Shown piece by piece: positions 50,301-62,300 of a stretch of DNA of 64,000 nucleotides. Positions within the stretch are counted from its first letter, which is position 1, and each line of letters opens with the position of its first letter. Location of the stretch: positions 37,191,148 through 37,255,147 of the forward strand of contig CM036245.1 of assembly GCA_020698575.1 (NCBI GenBank), read 5' to 3'. A program made the translations under genes and the position numbers. Source of the stretch: Bostrychus sinensis. Taxonomy: Eukaryota; Chordata; Actinopteri; Gobiiformes; Eleotridae. Below the pieces are notes generated by a model. It did not search any database, was not told the DNA's origin, and saw only the letters and a list, made by a program, of their open reading frames with translations.

Positions 50301-53300
50301 AGATGGTTCAAACCTATTCCCCATTGCCCAGTATTTTTGCCATGTAAATTTGAATGGTCTGTGCCCTCGCCCATGCAAACGAGGAGGCAGGGAGCTTGGC
50401 TTGGTATGAGCCGTCTGTTTTGTAAACCAGTAGATTTCAAATCCAGTATAAACAACATGCAAAGTTTGAACTTTGCCGGTGTGAATACAGACTTCATAGC
50501 AACAGTCCCCTCTGTCTCTGATCCAAACAAACCTGTGTGGTGTATTTGTTCTATTGTGTGTCTAACCTCTGATGGCTGCTCTCCAGTGCCCCCAGCATTC
50601 GTGGTCAGACCCAGGAACCAGGTGGTGGGAGTGGGCCGGACCGTCACCTTCCAGTGCGAGGCCACTGGAAACCCACAGCCAGCCATTTTCTGGCAGCGCG
50701 AAGGCAGCCAGGTAAACAACACCAGAGCGCTCAGATATCAGGCCAAAACACCATGCATTGAGCACAGCCCCAACAAGCCTTGTTTATGAATTATTCACTT
50801 TTTTTTTTTTACATTGGGCCACCTGCTTTTGAAAAATCACCAAAGTCATGTGACTGAAGTTACCAGGCTACTGCTGTTTATGACAAATACCTCAACAGCT
50901 GTCTGGAACTCAGCTGGAAGGTCGTCTTTTGGCCTAAAAGATATATAGTTTTAGACCATGAACTTAATATTTTTTGACTTCACTTTGACCCTTACCATCT
51001 CTGACACAATTCTTAGCGAGACAAGGCACCTGTAGTGGCCAATGACTAGTTTATGCCAGTCTCATAAGGTGAGCAAGTCAAAATTTACATGGGTTTTGTC
51101 ACTAAAGCAATGTAGGACCAGCTTTTTAAGGCATAACATTGTTGGTGTCATGTTCTTAAAGACTGGAAAGGTAATGGGTTTGTTCATTGGTAACAACTGT
51201 GATGACTGATTGACCAAAAACATTTTGGTTTACAGCAAGAAATTTGGTCATAAACTTAAGTCTTTTCGCACTCATCTTATTGTCAAAACTGTCATCTATG
51301 ATTGCCAGACTTACTGATAAATTTGTTCAGTTTTTTGTCACACATTTACCGTAAACAGGGCATTTTTGTTGGATAATTGTGTTTTCCATACATGTCAGAA
51401 GCAATTATGTTTAAAAGCTTAAATGTCCCATATTATGCTTTCTTCAGGCTTTTTGAAATAATTTTGGACACCTTTGCATTCATATTTCACGTTTAAAATA
51501 ATCTATATGTATGGAAAAAGTCTTCTTTTGGGGAGCTGTTATTTTGACTTTACAGAGAACGCTTGGATTAGGTGTCTGTCTGTCGCCCCCTGCTGGCAAT
51601 GGTGGGGACTGACTAGTGCATAAAATACCCTTTTAGCATGGCTATGAGCAGCATTACGCTAACAAATAGCAAAATGACCTGACTGCTTTGTAGTGGCAGG
51701 TGCTGAATGAGTCCATTGACAGTGTATGAGCATTAGAAAAGCATAGGAGCACGTTCTGGTTTCACGTGTCTACGTAGAGCAGTGAGACCGAGCGTTTTCA
51801 GCTCTTGAGAAGGGCAGCACTTCAACATACAGGATTTCTTAAACATGTAAATGAAATAAAATACTACTCCAAGTATGTTTTTAAGATGGTAACAACATTA
51901 AAACATGGTTAAAAGCTTTAGCAGAAAATGGGACCTTTAAGTTTAAAAAACCTTAGTATACTGAGAGCATTGTTGGTAGTCCCTAAAAGTACAACATTAT
52001 TGAGGAAGAAGCTTAATGTCCAACGCGAGCACTTGGTAACAAATGACCTTTATCAATATAGTCCTCTCTTACTGTCTTGTCTTGGACCCGTTCCAGAACC
52101 TGCTGTTCTCGTACCAGCCTCCCCAGCCCTCCAGCCGCTTCTCCGTTTCCCAGACCGGAGACCTGACCATCACTGATGCAGAGCGCTCAGATGTGGGCTA
52201 CTACAGCTGCCAGGCCCTCAACATCGCAGGCAGCGTCATCACCAAGGCCCTGCTGGAGGTCACTGATGGTGAGACACGAAAGACAGTACACTACACAAAG
52301 ACTGGGATTAGGCATCAGATTTAAAAAAGACTTAGCAGGTTTTGATTTCCTCTCTTGAGTTTAAGAATTTATGTGACTCAACTGTCAACTTGACAGGTTG
52401 GACTACAAACATGCATACATATTTGTTAGGTTGCGTTTACCTGCTATCATAACAATGTTGTGAGATGGAGGTGGAGGGCAGGTAAGAAATCTATGGTAGA
52501 ATCTGCTGCTAAAGATTAGAATAGAAGTTGAATTATGCAGCTAACCCTCGAAGCATATTATGCAGCTGGTTTATTCAGAATGTGTATTAAATTGTCATTT
52601 TGCTATAACATTTTTAAACCACCATAACCCAAATTTCTATCATCTAAAAACTGGAATATCTGTTAGCACTGGTGCAGTCAACATTGCAGTAACTCCTAGA
52701 AAAGCCGGGAGGTCATTTTGACCTCACACTACTACACACTGTATAATTGGCACTTAGAAGTTTGTTATTGGAATATTTGGTCTTTTTGTTTTAGAATAGC
52801 ATATACCAAAATCTTATTAATTCATTTATTGTCTTGGCATACCAGACTCGGACCAGAGGTGGGCAATAAAAGTATAGCAAGGATTTATTTTTATTTTTTT
52901 CCAAAATATGTTTTTTTTGTTTGTTTTTTTTTATATATATATATACATTTAGATTTATCTGGATGCCTATGTTTTATGTTGTCTTAGCAAGCAAACAATT
53001 TTAATGCAATATAAAATAAACATCCATCAATGCAGTACTTCCTAGAAGAGATGTGGGGTCGTTTTGGCATATTCAATGTCAAAATGACCTCCTGGCTGTT
53101 CTAGGGGAAACCACTCATACTTTCTCTGTCCTTTAATCCACAATCCCCCCAATACATGATATGATGTATAACACACTTTTAGGAAAAGTCATGAACTCAG
53201 AGACATAGTTTTTTATACAAACAAAGTCACATGCATTTTAATAGAGGCAGGTCAAAGTGACCTCTCAGCTGTTCGGTGCATTCTGATGGCATCACTGAGC

Positions 53301-56300
53301 TAATCTTTGTCCCTGATATTGCTGGTAGTTCATCTGAGAGAAATAGTCCTCCTCAGTACTAAATTAATATCCAAACTGTGGTAGCTGAGGTCTGGTTTGG
53401 CCCAGTGGATGTGTACTGTCAGGGGGTAGAGACTCTCTGGTGCCTGTGTGGACCCAACCTCGGCTTTGGCTTTCTCCACTTTCACACTGGCGGACGTCTC
53501 TCTCCACGCCTGGCTTGTCCCTGTCTACCGTTGGAAGGCTGCGGCGGTGTGGTGAGCGCTGGATTGGCTCTCCTAATTACCGCTCCAGCCAATCCCATGT
53601 CAGCTTTTTCGCCCCGAGCGTGGCTCCTCTCCTGCTGTTCCCCAAAGAGAGCCATCCAGCCATTATTCTCTGACACACCTAGATTCGTCTCTTCATTTAC
53701 CCGACGTCCTGCTTCATTTTTTGTGGGGCTTGCGACGGTATGCCCTGTCCCTCCCCGCACTCCACTCCTCCTCCTTACTCCTCATCCCGCCTGTCTCCCT
53801 GGATAATAATAATAACTGTTATTAAAGCGAGCGGGCCAGTACTTCTCCGCGGGCAGATCTGGTAATTACAGGTCATGCCGGCAATGTTTTAGTAATTGCC
53901 CCGTCTTCGGCACAAAGGCAAAGGCAGAGATTAGGGCCTGGACATCTGCACTCACACATAAATCACTATGTGTTGCCTTTGCACTGTTAAGTATTAATTT
54001 GATTGCTCCTAACTGAATGGAAGTTGCTAGTAAATCAGCAGCGCAGACAGCAATGGCTATCAGCAGAGCGATGAATAATAATAACAATGGTAGGGAGGGA
54101 GCATGAGGCGGATAAATCATAGACCACAGAGACAAACACAAATGAGAAATAATGTAGTCGGTGTAATTTAGGGATCTCCAGGGCAGTTTTAGTCTGACAT
54201 TAAAGCCCAACTCTTCTGCTTTTTCTCTTTGTTGGAGTCAGTTGGATTTTTTGTGTTCACACTTAGTGGAACACTGTTATTTTTAAAGATTGTAAAAGCC
54301 TGAAATGGCTCGCCAGAGAAGCAGTGGAATTTGCTTACAATGACCACAAATCTGACTCTAGATCTGTTGGTTGGTGCTTAAAAGTTGCTCCGTGTTCCCA
54401 CCGTACAACCAAAAAGACATGCGTGCAAAATGTTTTGCCTCAGTTGGACCAAGCAGAAAAGCTGACAATAAAAAGTGACAAGTGAAATGTTCTGCCGGTT
54501 GTTAAAGCATTCTGTGTACTGAAATGGAATGAAGATAACAGGATACTGTTATACTGTCATATTGTGTATGTACTGTATATAAGTTTGTTCGAAAAATTGC
54601 TTTGAGTAAGTGAAAAAAAAAAAAAACAACTGTTTAACCCTTACACCCCAATTTTTTTTAAAGTTACATTGTTACTGGTGAAAAAGGCTCCCTGTTGCAA
54701 AATATCATTAAAAATTTATATATTCATTGATTTTTTACTACTTTTTTTATGGTATAAATCTTTTAATCACTTTTGTGCCTTGATCATAAATATAAAATAT
54801 TTAACTGTTTTCAGAATTTTAATCTTTTTTTATGTGTGTGTGTAATAGCATCTCAATTTGTTAGTAAAATATAAAATATTTTTAAGAAAATCCATAATGT
54901 ACTGCAGATCATAAGCAGTGTTCGGTGTAATGCAGTACAAAGGATCAAGTTACAGTACCAAGATTATAACTCAGAATTGCAGTAGTGTAACACGTTACTT
55001 TACGCCTGTAAAAAGTGACTTTTTGCCCAACATTGTTCATAATTTAAATCTTGTCTTCCTTAACCTTAAAGCTCTGTGTGTCAGAAGTTGTATAAGGTCG
55101 TCACGCTTGCGATCCAGTCCTTCTCTGTTAGCTGCCACATGAACTGGATTGCAAATGTTTCTGTAACAATGTCCTTTTTTATGTGGATGAGTTGTTAACC
55201 CTGAACACAACCCCAACCTGGCAGACCAGAATCTGCTCTCCTTCTGCCTTTTCACCCTCTACCAGATATAAACCCCTGCCCATCCACTGTGCCAAGGTGT
55301 CTGATCATGGATGGGGGACAATAATTTCTTAGTCTTAGTTGTATTACTATGACATTACATTTGATGACTGACCCAAAAGGGAACAGTCAAAAAGAAATAA
55401 AAACGATTAAACACTTTAAAGGAGCAGCTGTAACATTAGCATTTATGATGGGTTCATTGTGGTAAACCCACTAACAATGTGAGCTGTGCCTGAACTTACA
55501 TCTGCTTAACCGCAACATCTGTTTCCATGGTGACTCATCTCAACTCACATATGCCCCATATGAGGTCATGACATTTTGACTTTATCTGTTATTTCATTAC
55601 ATTGTGTGAATTTGTTTGAAAAAAGATTGATATATTCTGCGTTTTTTTTTTTTTTTTTTTTTTTCTCTTCAAATTAAATTAAATGTTAGCTCTCCCTCTG
55701 ATTAACCATTTACTGTTTTCTTCCAAAATCTTTTTTTTTATTATTATTTTTTTATTATCAGACTCTATGTTCCCACATTCTGAAGACTTCTTTTCAAAAT
55801 TTGCCCCGATGTTCCCACAGCCTATGTTTCTACAGCCCTATGTCCCCACAAGATATATTTATTTTATTTAGTTTTTTTAAATTAGGCCCTGTTTCCACAC
55901 AAGAATATTTTACAGTAAATTGTTGATGTTTATCCTAACCCCTAACCCGTCCCTAACCCTAAATCTTAGAAATGTGGGTACATAAAGGTGTGGAAACATA
56001 GGTCCTAAAAAAAAAACTAAAAAACTTAGAATTGTGAGAACTGTGGGAACATAGGGCTTTCTTCCTTTATTTGACATTTAAGTGAATTAGTAGAATTTTT
56101 TTTTTTTTTCTTGTCTACAACAGTAGAATTAAAAAAATGCCTTACAGGAACTCTAAAAATGTTGCATATCTAGTTCACAGACTTTATTCGCTGACTGTGG
56201 CTTCCACTCTCAATGTAGCCATGTTCACTGTCTACATATTTTTGCCTGTTCCTCTGTTGTTCGGCGTGTTGTGGCGGGGGATGGGCCCGGGGGACTGTTG

Positions 56301-59300
56301 GCCCTGGAACTTGCGTGCGGTGCCAGGCATCTGCACAGGGAACACTCAACGATCTCAGCTCTTTCCACTTTAATTGCGCTGCTTCTATTTGGTTACGTTC
56401 AACTCCTACTGCTGAATGATTAGAAAATTGCTTCCATTTCTTCTAACTGGATTTGAAAAGTTCCTGTGTAGTAGTTCATACTAGCTGTTTGTCCTTCTGG
56501 TTGCAATTGGCTTCCCCCTCTCCCATCCACAGCCCATGAACACCTTCACACTTCTGCACATAATTGCCCGCTCTCTTGTTTCTTTTTTTTTTTTGTACAG
56601 TGGTGTCAGACCGCCCCCCTCCGGTCATCCGCCAGGGACCGACCAATCAGACGGTGGCGGTGGATGGGACGGTAATGATGAGCTGCGTGGCCACGGGGAA
56701 CCCCATTCCCACCATTCTGTGGAGGAAAGATGGAGTGCTGGTGTCCACGCACGACTCCAGGGTTAAGCAGCTGGAGACGGGCGCGCTGCAGATCAGATAC
56801 GCAAAGGTAAAACATGTACAGAATATGAAGTAAACTAACTTTCTGGAATTATGGCAGGATTGGTGCTAACTGACTGTATTTTCAAATCACCAAACTTGCA
56901 GATTTCTTCAAACTCACAAGTTTTGTTCCGATAACCAATGCTTGGACTGGTTTCTATTGCCACATATGTAGATTCCACATTGTGAGGATAGACTAAAACT
57001 CCCAACAGACGCACTAAATGACATACAGCAATAGTCTTCTTCATTTTTACAGTACAAGGGTATTGGGATGAGTGTCTGGTCATATAACTGCCATATTGTT
57101 ATTGTAATATTTGATCAGTGGTGAACGAAGTACTCAAAATCTGTACTCAAGTAAAAGTATTGTCATTTCAAAAGTAATTTTACTTTTAAAAATACAAAAA
57201 AAAATCTTAAAATTTTACACAAGTAAAAGAAAGAAAGTAGTGAGTGTAGAATGTACTTAAATAGAAAAGTGCTTTTGAAATGTTTTCTAGGAAAAATATT
57301 CTTCTTCTTCCACTTCCACTTCTTCTACTTCTTCAGGATTTTACTTCCTTAAATAATTTAAAGTTTTCTTGAAAGTAAAATAAAATCATCAAAAAATTAA
57401 AGAAGTAAAAGTATGTTCCACAAAATGTACCGAGAAAGTACTTTTTCTTCAAAAACGTAAATTACTTGAGTAAAAGTATTAGTAAGTCATTTTCCTCCAT
57501 TGTGTTAGATAAAAGGCAGAGGGCAAAAAGACTACGAAATGGAAACTTAACTCCACAATGCTTTTAAAATAAAAATATATATTTTCACAAATAATTTTTC
57601 CCAACGCAAAAAAAAAAAAATGGTTTATTGATTTTGCATATCAGTGCGGCTGACCACCACAGCAAACTGACTGCTCCTGTGCAGCGTATGCCTCATTGCG
57701 TGGGAAGGCATGGAGAGGTGAACTGAAAGTATTAGTGCTGTATATTTAAACATGTTCGATCTCTTTTAGTGGCCAGGGGTTTGTCACCATGGATAAGTTT
57801 GCAGTCGTGTAGTGACTGAATGTGAGAGTGAATGGTTGTCATGTCTCTGTCAGTCCTGTGTCTAACTGGCCACTGTCCAGAGTGTACCCTTTCTACGGCC
57901 CGCTGTTGTTGGGATAGTCTCCTGCCACCTTCTACCGTAATGAAAAAAAATTACAAAATGTATCTTTATGAAGTCTACCCTGGTTCGAACTGCCATAAGC
58001 ATCACTTTAGCATACAGACAAAATAGAAATCTGGAATAGGCAAAACATAAAGGTGAAGGAGGTTGTCACATTTTACACACACAGGTAGTTAATACCTGCG
58101 AGCAAACAGGCGAACTACCTAAGGTCCGAAACATGAAAAAGGCCTATAGTAACACATATGTAATTGTTGGCATTTGCTGAAAATTTCAGGAGAGGTCAAT
58201 GATAGATCAAGGAAGACATTATGAGTAGTCAATTTTTGAATCTGTACCATTGCAAGATAAGGCCACAATATACTAACCCCAGTCACAAGGCTCAGTAAAG
58301 GAGAAAGTGATTCATTTTTGGGACCATTTACATGACATTGCTGGTCAGGAACAGTCATGCTAAGAGCCATTTGTGTTCCCCGTTTAAAAAAAAACAAAAA
58401 AACCCATCTGTTTTTCAAGTGGGAACACTTGGCCTAAAGGAACCTTTGTAGATTAGTTGCTGGGATTGGGGTTTAATTAACTAGCAGACCCTGGATTCAA
58501 GTTCAGGTCTTGGCACCAAGTAAGTGGCACCATGGCAAAGTGGTCAACACTCTTGCCTCACAGCATAAAGGTCCTGGTTTTGAAGCCTGGACCGTGTGGG
58601 GCCTTTCTGTTTGGTGTTTGCATGTTCTCTCCTTGTCAGGGTGGGTTTCCTTCAGATACTCTAGTTTCCCCATCAACCTAAAACATGCACAATAGTCCAA
58701 CCCTCCTGCTAGGTACTCCTGACCAAGATCCTGGCTGAAGATCTTGAGACAGGTCCCCAAGTGCTGACAGGTTGCCACAGCAGCCACAAATTTCCCTATG
58801 GAGAGAAAAACGTCTACTGTAATACCATATCATTACCAATGGACGTCTGGGCTTTTCTTGTGCTTCTTCCACTAATATTCAGTCTTAATATAAACATGTT
58901 TCAATCCAGACCTGTCAAAACCACCTCAGAGTATCCCGTCCTGCATGGTGCGGCTCACCCCTGCGGCTGGGTAAATAAAGCATGTGTTCCTGCCAGCGCT
59001 GCCTCTACTGGGCTGTCAGTCAGTTGTCCCCGGGTTCGAGCTCCAGTCCGTGTGTGTTCCCCTGTCAGTCAGCCGTCCTGTAAACTGCTGCGGAGCGAGC
59101 GTGGGGGTGCGCTGACGTCCTGGGGTTCAGAGGTCGTGTCAGTCTGCGGTGCGGTGATGAATGTTGGCGTGTCATGCGGTGGCAGGATGGCGTTTGATTA
59201 GGCGACTGGCGCGAGGCAGGCGGGTGGGACAAGTCTGAGCCGCTCCCTCCGCAGGCGTTTCCATAATGAAGCCGTCAAAGTCGTTCTGGTGTTGTTTTAA

Positions 59301-62300
59301 TGAAGACAAGTTTGATGTGAGGTAATTTCATCTATTGTGGGAGAATTGGTGTTAGAATTTCAGTGGTTGTGAAGTCAAAAGCTTGACTTCATCTCAAGGG
59401 CAATACTTTTTACTCAGCGCTTGTTTGGTTTTAGGTTGTTCGCACCAGTGGTTCCCAACCGTATGTATGTTGATGGATTTAAAATTCATGACAACTGATC
59501 ATTAAGTGATTTTTTATGTGTTTCCTTAATAGTACAAAGACATCTTAGCCTTTTGTAAATATTAACATAAAATGATATAAATATTTAAATGATTATCGTT
59601 TATAATTCTCTTCCCATTTTAAATACCCCCTGCAATACCCTTCATACCCTACAGACAGTTTTAAAGCCCTTGCATTAACAACAGAGGCATAAAAGCTTTT
59701 CCAACCTTAAGCCATTTCCTCTGTAGTTACATGTAAAAGTGTGATATTCCAACGGTTCACCTGTCAGCCTCCCCACAGACTGTCTCCACATCTGCTGCAC
59801 AGTGGAAGTCACACTTCCATGTTTGGCTCCCAGGGGGATGGCACAGAGAGAAAAAAAAAAGGTCTCCAATTAGTCTGTGATCCTGTGAAAGTCTTTTCCA
59901 TTTGACTAATATTATGTGCCACTTGGCCTTTCCAGCTGCTTTCCCTCGGTTTGTGTTGTGAGAGAGACGATACTGAGATTATCAGCCAATAACAGCTGCC
60001 TCCAACACACTGTGGTGGAATGGAAATGAGCAGAGCAATGGATGTGGCGGGGAGAGACTTATTATAGTTTATATTATTCATTTCAATTTACAACTCTTGT
60101 CTTTCTCCAGCTAAGCGACACTGGCACTTACGCTTGCATTGCATCGACTCCGAGTGGAGAGGCTTCATGGAAAGCGCACTTAGAGGTTCAAGGTAAGGAA
60201 TGGCATTATAAAGACTTTTTTTTTTTGTTAAAATTATAATATTCAAAAATCAAATAATAGTTATAATATTAATAATCAAATACAAAATTGTAGATAGCTA
60301 ACAATAGGAGCTGATCCTTATTAGAGCTCAAGAAAGCCATAAGTTCTACCTGGTCTTGTGAAGCCTAGTCTAATTACATTATTTTGTGTTATTCAGATCC
60401 TTAATTGATTAGATACAAAAACAGAAATCATATGCATGTTAGTCTGTGCAAGAATCCTGTAAAATTATAAATGGAAAATCATTTGGAAAGTTATTTGGCT
60501 ATTTATCACTCCTACTCAGTGGTAAACTGTAGGTTACAATAGGAGATTGCTTGCACAGATATGGATAGACAGTCTATGGCACAAACCACTTGCAATAAGT
60601 CAGTTTGGAATGGAATGAAGTAATTTGAAAATACAAAATATATTTATATGCAGAATTTGGTGAATATGTATCAATATAATTTTCTTCAAAAGTCCATTGG
60701 TCACTATAGAAATTAACTGGGTAAGGACAATGCACTTTACCTTGTACAGCAGTGGATTGACATGAAATTTGTGAGTTTACAAACTTATGAAATCCATCTT
60801 CTGGCAGTACTGCCATGAGTGGGCGGGTTTTAGGTTTGCCGACAGCAACAAGCTCTTTATCAATAACCTACTTGTTATCAGCATGGCAATGCAAAAAAAA
60901 AACAAAAAAAAAAAAAAACATAAGGGATGCATTACATTTACAAAAACAGCAAAAAACAAAAAAAAAAAAAACAAAACAAAAAAAAAAAAACCTTTGTTTT
61001 ACTATTGTTGCAGTTTGTTGTTTAGCTCCGTAGCTGGTGCTCTATCCAATAACCTCTGAGTATTCTACTGAAAGTCCCACTCCTTCACAAACGTTTTCAA
61101 CGGGAGCCATTCCAGGTTTATATAATGTTAGCAACTCTGTGCTAATGTTATCTCAATCTGGCTTTTGCCAGGTTACAAGGCACTGGCTTCTGAAACAAAT
61201 GTATGATTTATGTTGGCCTAAATGTATAAAAAAATGTATTACTGCATTTGAATTATTGCTAGAGAAAAATAACTAGGCAAATTGTCTAAATATAAATCAA
61301 CTAATCACATGTTTTACATCACATTCAATCACATTTTTGTCCAAAAAAATAAATAAATAAATGCCTACCTCAGCTTTATATTTTGGCATATGTGACATTC
61401 CCTTTGTTCAGACATTAAACAAAAATTATACTTGCTTGCAAAAATGTCTATGCTATCCTAAAACCCTACAGTCGCTGTCACAAAGTCAAGTCAAATGTAT
61501 ATGGCATACCTTAAAAAAAAAAGTATAATAAAAACACATTTTCATATCCACTCTCTTTCCCCCTCAGAATTTGGAGTCCCGGTCCAGCCCAACAGACCCA
61601 CTGACCCTGCCCTGATCCCATCTGCCCCGTCCAAACCCGAGGTCACCGACGTCACCCGCACCTCTGTCACCCTGTCCTGGAAGCCCAACCTCCTCTCCGG
61701 AGCCACGCCCACCTCCTACATCATCGAGGCCTTCAGGTAACTGCATATATACACCGGCCCCTCTCTGCAGCTCATTTAGCCTCCGGAAGCGCTAACTGTG
61801 GTGTGTTCACAGTCATGCCTCGGGGAGCAGCTGGCAGACCCTGGCTGAGCACGTGAAAACAGAGACGTTCGTGCTCAAGGGACTCAAGCCCAGCGCCGTC
61901 TATCTCTTCCTGGTCCGAGCAGCCAACGCGTACGGGCTGAGCGATCCAAGTCCGATAGCAGACGCTGTGAAAACTCAAGGTGGGAGAATAAAAAATGTAA
62001 TGTTTGTTCAACTACAACATGTATGAATTACATTGGCCACTAAATAATGCAAATGGCGCAAATAAAAAATGGTTTTGGCAAATGGCAACAGACAACAATT
62101 AAAAGTGTCTCGGTAGAGCACATTAATTAGCATCTGTCCAAAACTGTAGCTATTTTTGAATACAAAGATGGAGCAATTAATGCTACATAAGCTAAAGGCT
62201 ACATGCTAAATGCTAAAACTCATTAAAATCTTATGTTATGCTAGACAACTATTTAATAAGTTACCTTTGGCTAATGCAATGCACGACCATACTGATATAG

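Larger units (their letters stand above)
38541..50586 (+). other. robo1 intron between Ig3 and Ig4 exons (12.0 kb), containing the microexon
   Basis: The 5' part holds a hAT-like repeat (39296-39575), a SINE (40320-40510), very AT-rich sequence (40600-41080), and a TTAA-flanked repeat (42409-42623). The middle holds the MITEs at 43910-44308 and 45797-46378 and a SINE (47715-48085). Sequence at 48180-48980 around the microexon is repeat-poor. An AAGTC-rich repeat follows at about 49152-49800. Confidence 0.8.
52269..56600 (+). other. robo1 intron between Ig4 and Ig5 exons (4.3 kb)
   Basis: It contains two stretches of a diverged repeat with an 'aggtcattttgacct' core (52680-52730, 53030-53290), a repeat-poor GC-richer block (53370-54210), a 120-bp hAT MITE (54916-55035), and a 'GTTCCCACA' palindromic repeat (about 55760-56065). 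Confidence 0.75.
56807..60110 (+). other. robo1 intron within Ig5 (3.3 kb)
   Basis: It contains a hAT MITE (57116-57502), SINE-tail sequence (57800-57930), a SINE with an L2-like tail (58527-58760) and a CpG-containing GC-rich block (58900-59290). Confidence 0.75.

Noticed and set aside
50210..50789. Long open frames on both strands (170-176 codons) around the first Ig4 exon
   Set aside because: The plus-strand frame is the Ig4 exon plus intron read-through; the minus-strand frame is its shadow. Neither has independent family features.
53378..53806. 142-codon open frame in the Ig4-Ig5 intron
   Set aside because: It is serine/proline/arginine/cysteine-rich with no domain I recognise, in a GC-rich stretch where chance frames are long. 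No splice structure supports it.
55930..55975. CCCTAA-like runs suggesting telomeric repeat
   Set aside because: Irregular short 'cctaacccctaacccgtccctaa' type text inside a dispersed repeat, not a tandem telomere array.
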